DNA of 6,654 nucleotides. It comes from an uncultured Beijerinckiaceae bacterium (GTDB taxonomy: Bacteria > Pseudomonadota > Alphaproteobacteria > Rhizobiales > Beijerinckiaceae). Under the pieces are notes generated by a model, which had not been told where the DNA came from, did not search any database, and was given only the letters and a program-made list of their open reading frames with translations. Within the stretch, counting starts at the first letter, position 1. Each line of letters opens with the position of its first letter. The stretch covers positions 1-6,654 of the forward strand of contig CALMGA010000133.1 of the NCBI GenBank assembly GCA_937863205.1, read 5' to 3'. Below are positions 1-5,951 of this stretch, one piece after another. The translations under genes and the position numbers were made by a program.

Positions 1-55
1 GGAACGGAGGGATGGGCGGGCGTCGGCGGCGCGAAGAGGGAGGTCGCGGACAAGG

Positions 56-622
56 TCAGTCCTGCACCCGTACGCGGGTCTCGGTGAACACCCAGTCGCC
101 GCGCGGCAGAGCGGCCATCCGCGCCGAGAGCGCGCCGCGGAAGGCGGCCGCCGAGATCTGCGCGTCGGCGGGCGTCTCGGTCCGCGCCGCGCCGCCAAAC
201 CCCCCGATGGGCTGGCGCGACACGACGAAGATCAGGGTGTCGTCACCGGCCGGCGGGGAGGCCCGCACGACCAGTCCCTGGCGGGGGTAGACCAGCGGCT
301 GGCGACTGCGGATCGGCACGTTCTCCAGCCAGATCTGGCTCTTGCCGGAGGCATCGAGGACGTAGAGGTGCGCGTATCCCGCTGCCGACGACATCAGCTT
401 GAAGCCGACGGGGGTGCCGACGGGGAGAACCGACGAGCCGACCGGGATCAGCGACACCACGATCGGGCGCCGCCGCAGGGCCGGGCGCGGGACGCGGACG
501 GGCGCGGCGGCTTCAGCGCCGAGGTTCCGGGTCGTTTCGGCGTGGGCTGCCGTCGCGACCTGAAGGAGGGCGGCGAAAAACGCCGTCGTCGCGGCGCCGA
601 CCCTTTTGCTCTGGATGAACAT
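56..622 (-). CDS. Secreted DUF4384-domain protein
   Basis: This 188-residue protein is exported. Residues 1-28 form a signal peptide: a basic start (QSKR), a hydrophobic core, and a likely cut after AHA (A28). A basic, proline-rich linker (about 40-53) leads into a DUF4384-like beta domain at about 53-138. It has the family's usual features: IVVSLIP, then SVLPVGTPVGFKL, then GYAHLYVLDASG, and a closing strand LIFVVSRQP. The tail to 188 is less conserved. DUF4384 domains commonly accompany caspase-like or kinase proteins in bacterial envelopes, and their biochemical role is unknown. The start is supported by GAGG four bases upstream on the minus strand. The gene is divergent from the regulator/protease cluster and probably shares its control region. 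The domain resembles the C-terminal domain of the nearby trypsin-like protein. The domain call is by motif recognition, not by a profile search. Confidence 0.82.
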   Translation of the reverse strand: MFIQSKRVGAATTAFFAALLQVATAAHAETTRNLGAEAAAPVRVPRPALRRRPIVVSLIPVGSSVLPVGTPVGFKLMSSAAGYAHLYVLDASGKSQIWLENVPIRSRQPLVYPRQGLVVRASPPAGDDTLIFVVSRQPIGGFGGAARTETPADAQISAAAFRGALSARMAALPRGDWVFTETRVRVQD

Positions 623-794
623 CGCCCCTCGATGATTGCATACTGGGGATCGACTTGCGTGCCGGCCCCCTCCTCATTTGACATGGCAGGCGCGACGATG
701 ACAGAGCTAATGTCTACAAGACGGTAGTCTCTTTCCAAGTCGTTTGGAAGGGGAGTTCCGGCATCATCTATATTCCTAGTGCGGACGATACGGT
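623..794. promoter_or_regulatory. Divergent intergenic control region
   Basis: This 172-base gap separates the minus-strand DUF4384 gene from the plus-strand regulator. It is clearly AT-richer than the genes: 721-780 is about 47% G+C by count. A possible plus-strand -10 element, TATATT, lies at 769-774, about 20 bases before the ATG at 795. The best upstream hexamer, TTGGAA at 744-749, is 19 bases away, so the promoter match is weak. No strong Shine-Dalgarno precedes 795. A short leader or leaderless-like initiation is possible, but this is inference. Promoters for both directions are expected here. Confidence 0.55.
733..749. promoter_or_regulatory. Candidate operator (inverted repeat)
   Basis: TTCCAA (733-738) and TTGGAA (744-749) form a perfect 6-base inverted repeat around the spacer GTCGT. 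A further TTCC half-site follows at 756-759. The repeat overlaps the only plausible -35 position for the regulator gene at 795, so it would suit autoregulation by that winged-helix protein. The binding partner is inferred; only the symmetry is seen. Confidence 0.35.
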
Positions 795-1385
795 ATGGTC
801 GAAGGACTTGGCGGTGAGTCGAGCAGCGATCTTTCTGCCGACCTGTCCGTCCTTGAGACTGTCCGCTGGGCGCGACATCAATTCGAGCGGGATCTATGCG
901 ACGCAAGCCTGAAGCGCAGCGAGGAGGTCTTCGAGATCCTGCGCCTCGACACGGCTTACCAGTTCGCCGAGTTCTTCTTCCTGATGAAGGCACGGCGGAT
1001 CGAGACGGCGGACCACCTCGCCGGGCTCGAAGAGGCGCACAACCTCTACCTCGGACAGCTGATGCGCGACCCCGCGAAGATGAAGCGGATGAACCTTCGC
1101 CGCTCCCGCATCGAGGATGCCCTGTTCACGGGGGAAACGAGGCCGCGGCTGCTGCAGGACTGGCGGGACGGCCCCGGCACGATCGACCAGTCCAACCTAG
1201 CACGCTTCCTGGCCATGACGATGTCGACCGAGACCTGCCGCAAGCTGAGCGTCACCTTCGCCGAGGCGGGCTTCCTGGTGCGGCGCAGGTCGCCCTACGG
1301 AACGACGCTGGTGCGGTCCACCGGGGTGGCGGAGCAGGTCTTCGGCGACTGCCTACGCAAGCTTCGGTTGCGGCTTGTGCAGTGA
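795..1385 (+). CDS. Putative winged-helix transcriptional regulator
   Basis: A 196-residue cytoplasmic protein with no signal peptide or membrane segment. The N-terminal two thirds look helical and charged. Residues about 130-180 resemble a MarR-like winged helix: IDQSNLARFLAM as helices 1-2, then MSTETCRKLSVTFAEAGFLV as the recognition helix region, then a basic RRRSPYGTTLVRST wing. A further helix closes the protein. It therefore probably binds DNA as a dimer, with the helical N-terminus dimerising or sensing a ligand, but no specific family is certain. The ATG at 795 has no good Shine-Dalgarno and no better in-frame start was found. Its stop overlaps the GTG of the next gene, so it likely heads an operon with the secreted protein and the trypsin-like protease. 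It may control this cluster and the divergent DUF4384 gene. Confidence 0.68.
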   Translation: MVEGLGGESSSDLSADLSVLETVRWARHQFERDLCDASLKRSEEVFEILRLDTAYQFAEFFFLMKARRIETADHLAGLEEAHNLYLGQLMRDPAKMKRMNLRRSRIEDALFTGETRPRLLQDWRDGPGTIDQSNLARFLAMTMSTETCRKLSVTFAEAGFLVRRRSPYGTTLVRSTGVAEQVFGDCLRKLRLRLVQ

Positions 1386-1777
1386 CGCGGTTCGTCCTGC
1401 GATGTCTCCTCGTCGCTTCAGCGACGGTTTGGGCACCCGCCCTGGTCCAGGCCGAACAGCGCGTGAGCGACGAGGTGCGCTTCAGCGCCGACGACCGCGC
1501 GATCATCGGGCGCAATGCCTTGCTGCGCGACCAGCTCGCATCCCGGCCTCTGCTGGTGCGCCAAATCCTTGATCTCAGGACCACCGCCGCGGCGCGACGG
1601 CCGGCGAACCAGCGAGGCCTTCCCATGCCTGACCCAACCCGGGACGAGACATTCGACGCCGCCAACCCCGACCTGTCGCGGCTCGACAGGTCGTCGTCGG
1701 AGGCCGCTCACGACCTCTTCCAGCTGCTGAAGCAGGCCCAGCCCCAGCTTCCGCCGCCCCCGCCGCCGACGCGGTGA
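1382..1777 (+). CDS. Small secreted proline-tailed protein
   Basis: A 131-residue protein that I do not recognise. It starts at GTG 1382, which overlaps the preceding stop as GTGA, so translation is probably coupled to the regulator. Longer upstream readings in the same frame run inside the regulator gene and are rejected. Residues 1-24 are a convincing signal peptide (TRFVLRCLL core, likely cut after LVQA). The mature part is polar, with a helical-looking stretch at 36-70, an Asp/Pro-rich middle (82-100), another helix near 106-121, and a C-terminal run of six prolines before a final TR. There is no catalytic motif. The polyproline tail suggests a protein-binding or wall-spanning tail. Its position directly before the secreted protease makes it a possible partner, chaperone or inhibitor, which is inference only. 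Confidence 0.7.
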   Translation: MTRFVLRCLLVASATVWAPALVQAEQRVSDEVRFSADDRAIIGRNALLRDQLASRPLLVRQILDLRTTAAARRPANQRGLPMPDPTRDETFDAANPDLSRLDRSSSEAAHDLFQLLKQAQPQLPPPPPPTR

Positions 1778-1849
1778 TTCCTCCGGCGTCGGCCATCGGC
1801 GTCCGTCGCGAGCGGACGATCGTCCATCACCATCGTTCAGTTTCCGTCA

Positions 1850-1855
1850 GAAGGT
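1850..1855 (+). promoter_or_regulatory. Ribosome binding site deciding the protease start
   Basis: AGAAGG ends about five to six bases before ATG 1861 and is the only good Shine-Dalgarno near the possible starts of the protease gene. GTG 1774 would add 29 arginine-rich residues ahead of the signal peptide. ATG 1903 has no purine-rich site before it. Confidence 0.55.
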
Positions 1856-1860
1856 CGAAC

Positions 1861-3330
1861 ATGCCCGGCGCCCGTACCGCCTTCCCGTTCCTGCCACCAT
1901 CGATGCGGAAGCGTCTGGCCATCGCCGCGCTCCTTTGCGTCGGCCTCGCCCGTCCGGGCCTCGCGCAGTCCGACAACGGGACGCCGGATCTCTACCAGCT
2001 GCCCTCTACCGACGCGCCGGTCGGGAGGGATCGGGTCGTCGGCGGCACTCCGGCAACGCATGGCGACTGGCCGAGCCTCGTGCTCGTCAACATCCTCGAC
2101 GGGGCCGGCCATAAGCGTGCGACGTGCGGCGGCACCGTCATCGCGCCGCGCTGGGTGCTTACGGCGGCCCATTGCGCCGCCGGCAGCGAAGGCTTCTCGG
2201 TCCTCGAAGGCACCGACAACCTCCGGCGAGGGGGCCATCTGATCGCGGTCGACAACGCGCTGGTGCACCCGAACTACTCGCACGATCCGACGCCGCGCAA
2301 CGACCTCGCCCTGCTGCACCTGCGCTCCGGCGCGACCTCGCCGCCGCAGCTCCTGCTCGGCAAGGAGGCCAAGCAGGTGCCCTTCGATATGCACGCGAAG
2401 GCCCTGGTGGCCGGCTTCGGCCTGACCCTTCCCCAGACCGACGGCGAGCCCCATCGCGGATCGACGTCGGATACACTGATGGCGGCCGAGCTGCCCGTGG
2501 TCGACCGCAAGACCTGCGGCAGGGTGCTCCAGGCCGCGATGCACGTCGGGGCCGACAAGCTGCTCGACGACACGACGCTCTGCGCCGGCGACGTCAACGG
2601 CGGAATCGACTCCTGCAACGGCGACAGCGGCGGCCCCCTCGCCGAGGCGGTCGGCGGCCGCAAGGTGCAGATCGGCGTCGTCAGCTGGGGACCGGGCTGC
2701 GCCCAGAAGGACACGGTGGGCGTCTACGCTGCGGTCTCCACCTTCGAGGACTGGATCCGCAGCAAGGTGACCGACGCCCGCTTCTACACCGCGCCGAGCG
2801 CGCCGCCCGACCCGACGTCGCTCACCGCCGTCAACGCCGCCGCGGTCGCGGCGGGGCTAAACCCGGACATCGTGGTCGAGTTGGTGGAGGGCCACAGCGT
2901 GCCCCTGGGCACAAAGGTGCATTTCCGCGTTACCAGCGCCATCCCCGGCAAGCTGCTGCTCTACAACGTCGAGCTTCCCTCCGGCCGCGCCTACCAGATC
3001 TACCCCAACAAATACATCGCCTCGACGGAGCGGGACGGGATGGCCGAGCCGAGCCGGGCTGTGACCGTGCCCGGCGACGGCGACCGCTTCGCCTTCCGCC
3101 TGAAGGAGCCGCTCGGCGACAACCGGCTCTTCGCCTTCGTCCTGCCCAGACAGACGCGCATCGCCGACCTTGCCGCCAGGGGCATGGACATGGACGACCT
3201 CGCCGACGCCCCAGCGGTGTTCGACGAGGTCAAGGAGCGCGCCCTGCGCGGCGTCGGCATCGAACCGGCCGGCGCGGGCGGCAGCAAGACCCAGGGCGCC
3301 AACGTGTTCGACTACGAGATCACTCCATGA
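1861..3330 (+). CDS. Secreted trypsin-like serine protease (S1) with C-terminal DUF4384-like domain
   Basis: A 489-residue exported zymogen. A signal peptide (about 15-36, MRKRLAIAALL, cut near GLAQ) is followed by a short propeptide ending DR58. Activation would cut R58-V59, giving the VVGG N-terminus. The S1 domain spans about 59-303, with the triad His104 (TAAHC), Asp148 (RNDLA) and Ser256 (GDSGGPL). Asp250 lies six residues before the Ser, matching Asp189 of trypsin, and so predicts cleavage after Arg or Lys. Cys pairs 89/105, 219/241 and 252/280 match the three core disulfides, and SWG at 275-277 forms the substrate wall. A DUF4384-like beta domain follows at about 336-430, and a linker of about 30 residues joins the two. 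The site of action is the periplasm or outside. It lies third in the operon, 83 bases after the previous stop. The substrate is unknown. The caspase-like protein and the small secreted proteins nearby are candidates. Confidence 0.93.
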   Translation: MPGARTAFPFLPPSMRKRLAIAALLCVGLARPGLAQSDNGTPDLYQLPSTDAPVGRDRVVGGTPATHGDWPSLVLVNILDGAGHKRATCGGTVIAPRWVLTAAHCAAGSEGFSVLEGTDNLRRGGHLIAVDNALVHPNYSHDPTPRNDLALLHLRSGATSPPQLLLGKEAKQVPFDMHAKALVAGFGLTLPQTDGEPHRGSTSDTLMAAELPVVDRKTCGRVLQAAMHVGADKLLDDTTLCAGDVNGGIDSCNGDSGGPLAEAVGGRKVQIGVVSWGPGCAQKDTVGVYAAVSTFEDWIRSKVTDARFYTAPSAPPDPTSLTAVNAAAVAAGLNPDIVVELVEGHSVPLGTKVHFRVTSAIPGKLLLYNVELPSGRAYQIYPNKYIASTERDGMAEPSRAVTVPGDGDRFAFRLKEPLGDNRLFAFVLPRQTRIADLAARGMDMDDLADAPAVFDEVKERALRGVGIEPAGAGGSKTQGANVFDYEITP

Positions 3331-3353
3331 GCGCAGGACCGGCCGTTCCGCCC

Positions 3354-3370
3354 GCCGGCGGACCGCCGGC
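3354..3370 (+). terminator. GC-rich hairpin after the protease gene
   Basis: GCCGGCG and CGCCGGC form a 7-base stem around the loop GAC, 24 bases after the protease stop. There is no T-run, so it could be a weak terminator, an mRNA-end stabiliser, or a chance GC palindrome. In such GC-rich DNA this remains a weak call. Confidence 0.28.
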
Positions 3371-3465
3371 CTCCCGCCCATCGCATCCGCCCATGCCGGA
3401 TGCGCAGCGCGTCCGGACGGCGAGGCCGGCGTCCGCACCCCCACTTCCCGCGATAGGAGCACGCC

Positions 3466-3717
3466 ATGAGACCGATGATGAAGCGCACCCTGACGATCGC
3501 CGTCCTGGCCCTCGGCCTCGTCCAGCTCTCGGCCCAGCCGGGCCGGGCCGGCGACCGGTTCCTCGGCATCGACGCCGACAACGGCAACGTCTACTACAAC
3601 GGCCGCAACTCCGGGCGCTACTGCGTCTACCGCACGGTGGAGGTGTTCAACCGCGTCACCGGCTACATGGAGAACCGCCGCGTCCGGCGCTGCGGGCGGG
3701 GCCTGTACGTGCGGTGA
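3466..3717 (+). CDS. Small secreted basic protein, two cysteines
   Basis: An 83-residue exported protein that I do not recognise. AGGAG ends about six bases before ATG 3466, a strong ribosome site. Residues 1-28 are a signal peptide (MKRTLTIAVLALGL, likely cut after GRA). The mature part has about 55 residues and is tyrosine-, glycine- and arginine-rich: YCVYRTVEVFNRVTGYMENR, then RRVRRCGRGLYVR. Cys53 and Cys76 are the only cysteines and could form one disulfide. The strong basic charge (many Arg, few acids) suggests binding to envelope polymer, nucleic acid or a partner. Its many Arg residues would make it a good substrate for the upstream trypsin-like enzyme. It lies between the protease and caspase genes on the same strand, with 135- and 100-base gaps. 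Function is unknown. Confidence 0.75.
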   Translation: MRPMMKRTLTIAVLALGLVQLSAQPGRAGDRFLGIDADNGNVYYNGRNSGRYCVYRTVEVFNRVTGYMENRRVRRCGRGLYVR

Positions 3718-3751
3718 CGAAAGGGTCGTCATGCACGGCGGCGCGCGTTCG

Positions 3752-3771
3752 GGCTACGGTAAGCGGTAGCC
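3752..3771 (+). terminator. Inverted repeat in the gap before the caspase gene
   Basis: GGCTAC (3752-3757) and GTAGCC (3766-3771) form a perfect 6-base stem with an 8-base loop, between the small secreted protein and the caspase gene. There is no T-tract. It may be a weak terminator, an operator, or neutral. The symmetry is directly seen and the role is inferred. Confidence 0.25.
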
Positions 3772-3817
3772 GCACCCGACACCTTGAAGCGTCGTCTGCA
3801 GTCCGGAGCTCCGCAGG

Positions 3818-5773
3818 ATGAGCCTCTTCGTGAAGCTGAAGCGGCGTCTGATCGACATCGTCGGGCCGCCGGACCTGATCTATGCCTTGGCTTGGCTCGC
3901 GCTCTTTGCGTTAGCCTTCCCCCATGCGATCACCCCGGCAGTCGCCCTCGACCGCCAGGACATGGCGGGCCTGCCGGTGGCGGAGGTCGCCGCCTTGCAG
4001 CAGCGCCACAGCGGCGTTGACATCCGAGATTGGCGAGATGGCTTCGACTTCCAATTTAAGGGACGGACCATCGCTCTTAATCGGGTGAATGACGATGATG
4101 AGCACGCCCGCTCCCTTGCGATTCACCTGAACACAGGTGGTTTTCTGTTGGGAGCCGATCGCTCTTTCCGCAGCTACGACTATGCCGGAAAGATACGCTG
4201 GCGTTTAGCCGTTCCCGGGCCGGCCTGGGGCGTCAACCTTTCTGCCGATGGCCGCATCGTCGTCGCCGCCTTCGGCGACGGCACGATCCGCTGGCACCGC
4301 CGGTCCGACGGGCAGGAGCTTCTCGCCCTATTCGTCAACAAGGCCACGCGTGCCTGGGTCGCCTGGACGCCGTCGGGCTACTACATGTCCTCGCCCGGCG
4401 GCGAGGACATGATTGGCTGGCACCTCAATCGCGGCTGGGCCCAAGCCGCCGACTTCTTCCCCGCCTCGCGCTTCCGCGATACCTACGCCCGCCCCGACGT
4501 CGTGGAACGCGTGCTCGACACGCTCGACGAGACCGAGGCGTTGCGCCAAGCCGACGCCGCCCGGCCGCGCAAGCCGGCGCCGGCCGTCCCGCTCACCGAG
4601 CGCCTGCCGCCGGTGATCGCCATCCTCTCGCCGGCTGACGGCAGCAGCGTCGGCAACGAGGTGCAGGTCGATTATCTCGTGCGATCGCCCTCCGGCCTGC
4701 CGGTCGATGCGGTGGAGGCGCTGGTCGACGGCCGCCCGGTGCCGGCCGGTCGCGGCCTCGGCCGCCTCGACGAGGGCGGCGGGCTGAAGCAGTGCTTGGC
4801 GCAGACGCGCGGCCTCGGGCGCACCGACGGCGCCCTGCAGGGCTGCCGCGGCAGCCTCGCGGTCAGCCTGTCGGGCCTGCCGCCGGGCGCCCGCGAGGTC
4901 GGCCTGCTCGCTCGCTCCGGCGACAGGACGAGCGAGGTCGCCAGGGTGCGGCTCACGCACGCCGCGGTGGTGAGCGGGGCCGAGCTGCTGAAGCCGAAGC
5001 TCTATGCCCTGGCCATCGGCGTCTCGACCTACCGCAACCGCGACTACGCGCTGGAGTACCCCGCCAAGGACGCCCGCGACTTCGCCGCCGCGCTCCTGAA
5101 CCAGAAGGGCGGCCTCTACGGCGACGTCGAGGTCCGCCCGCTCGTCGACGAGGAGGCCACCGCGGGCGGCATCCGCGAGGGGCTCGACTGGCTGACCCGC
5201 TCGGTGACGAGCCGCGACGTCGGCGTGGTCTTCCTCGCCGGCCACGGCGTGCTCGACCCGCAGGGGCGATTCTACTTCTTGGCCAGCGACAGCGATGGCG
5301 AGCGGCTGCGCTCCACCGCCGTGCCAAAGGAGGACATCCGGGCCGCGCTAGACGCGCTGCCCGGCCGGCAGACGCTGCTGTTCCTCGACGCCTGCCACGC
5401 CGGCGCGATCTCCGGCAAGGCGCGGCGCGGGGCGGACGACATCAACGCCGTGATCAGCGACTTCGCCAGCGCCGAGCACGGCGTCACGGTGTTCGCCGCC
5501 TCCACCGGCCGCCAGTCCAGCCAGGAGAGCGCGAGCTGGAACAACGGCGCCTTCACCAAGGCGGTGGTGGAGGGGCTGGGGCTTCCCGGCGCCAAGGCCA
5601 AGGCCGACCTCGTCGGCACGGGGACGATCACCACCTCGCAGCTCGACGCCTACGTCGCCAACCGGGTCAAGGCGCTGACGCTAGGCGAGCAAAGCCCGGT
5701 GATGGACCGCCCCCCTGTACCTGTTTGCCTGCGGTTTATGAGGCATCATAGCCGTATCGGGCCGGCTGGTTGA
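3818..5773 (+). CDS. Membrane-anchored caspase-family (C14) protein, C-terminus replaced by IS sequence
   Basis: A 651-residue cysteine-protease-family protein. A basic N-terminus (KLKRR) and a hydrophobic stretch (about 19-44) form a signal anchor, placing the rest in the periplasm. Residues about 70-205 resemble the end of a WD40-like propeller, including DGTIRWHRRSDGQELLALFV and GYYMSSPGGEDMIGWHLNRG. The next segment (210-260) is charged. An Ig-like beta domain follows at about 264-381. The caspase domain (about 393-590) begins KLYALAIGVSTY and has His476 (LAGHG) and Cys526 (LFLDACHAG), so the dyad is intact. Relatives often carry a longer propeller, so the N-terminal part may be short. 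The last native residues are near MDRPP (629-633). The final 18 or so residues come from the IS110 left end. GGAG at 3805-3808 is a modest ribosome site. The domain calls are by motif. Peptidase function is probable, and targets are unknown. Confidence 0.9.
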   Translation: MSLFVKLKRRLIDIVGPPDLIYALAWLALFALAFPHAITPAVALDRQDMAGLPVAEVAALQQRHSGVDIRDWRDGFDFQFKGRTIALNRVNDDDEHARSLAIHLNTGGFLLGADRSFRSYDYAGKIRWRLAVPGPAWGVNLSADGRIVVAAFGDGTIRWHRRSDGQELLALFVNKATRAWVAWTPSGYYMSSPGGEDMIGWHLNRGWAQAADFFPASRFRDTYARPDVVERVLDTLDETEALRQADAARPRKPAPAVPLTERLPPVIAILSPADGSSVGNEVQVDYLVRSPSGLPVDAVEALVDGRPVPAGRGLGRLDEGGGLKQCLAQTRGLGRTDGALQGCRGSLAVSLSGLPPGAREVGLLARSGDRTSEVARVRLTHAAVVSGAELLKPKLYALAIGVSTYRNRDYALEYPAKDARDFAAALLNQKGGLYGDVEVRPLVDEEATAGGIREGLDWLTRSVTSRDVGVVFLAGHGVLDPQGRFYFLASDSDGERLRSTAVPKEDIRAALDALPGRQTLLFLDACHAGAISGKARRGADDINAVISDFASAEHGVTVFAASTGRQSSQESASWNNGAFTKAVVEGLGLPGAKAKADLVGTGTITTSQLDAYVANRVKALTLGEQSPVMDRPPVPVCLRFMRHHSRIGPAG

Positions 5774-5895
5774 GAGCAGCCTTTCGCCCCCTGTGCCTTT
5801 GAGCACCTGGGGGGGACGCGCGCCTCAACCGGTTGCCCGTGTTGCGCGCCCAGTAGGGAGTCGCGCCTCGGCTGTTTGCAGCCCCGAGCGCCAGT
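5760..5895 (+). ncRNA. Candidate bridge RNA in the IS110 left end
   Basis: Between the IS left end and the transposase are four consecutive hairpins: GGCTG/CAGCC at 5764-5781; a C-run/G-run outer stem with GTGC/GCAC inner stem at 5787-5815; GCGCGC/GCGCGC at 5818-5849 enclosing the palindrome CAACCGGTTG (5826-5835); and GGCTG/CAGCC with loop TTTG at 5870-5883, extended by CTC/GAG. IS110-group elements are known to express a structured guide RNA from this position, which pairs with target and donor DNA. The hairpins are seen directly. Transcription, exact ends and loop assignment are inferred. Confidence 0.45.
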
Positions 5896-5951
5896 ACAGG
5901 GAACGGCGAAGCGACGCGGCGGCTCAACAGAACAGCAAGCGGGAGGTGGCC

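Noticed and set aside
1..55. Possible next minus-strand gene start after the DUF4384 gene
   Set aside because: A short open reading exists but there is too little sequence to judge; no ribosome site or motif is visible.
678..713. TTGACA at 678-683 as a -35 box for the regulator gene
   Set aside because: No acceptable -10 lies 16-18 bases downstream; the nearest candidate is 24 bases away.
448..993. Minus-strand open frame of 181 residues across the divergent promoter
   Set aside because: It overlaps the start of both real genes, is Arg/Pro-rich as expected of shadow frames in GC-rich DNA, and shows no domain.
1774..1860. GTG 1774 as the protease start, overlapping the previous stop as GTGA
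   Set aside because: It would put 29 extra basic residues before the signal peptide. ATG 1861 has a Shine-Dalgarno and better placement.
2124..3821. Long plus-strand open frame of 565 residues over the protease gene
   Set aside because: It is a frame shadow of the canonical trypsin-like gene, very Arg/Ala/Pro-rich and without motifs.
4328..5245. Minus-strand open frame of 305 residues inside the caspase gene
   Set aside because: Antisense shadow with no domain; the plus strand has intact caspase motifs.
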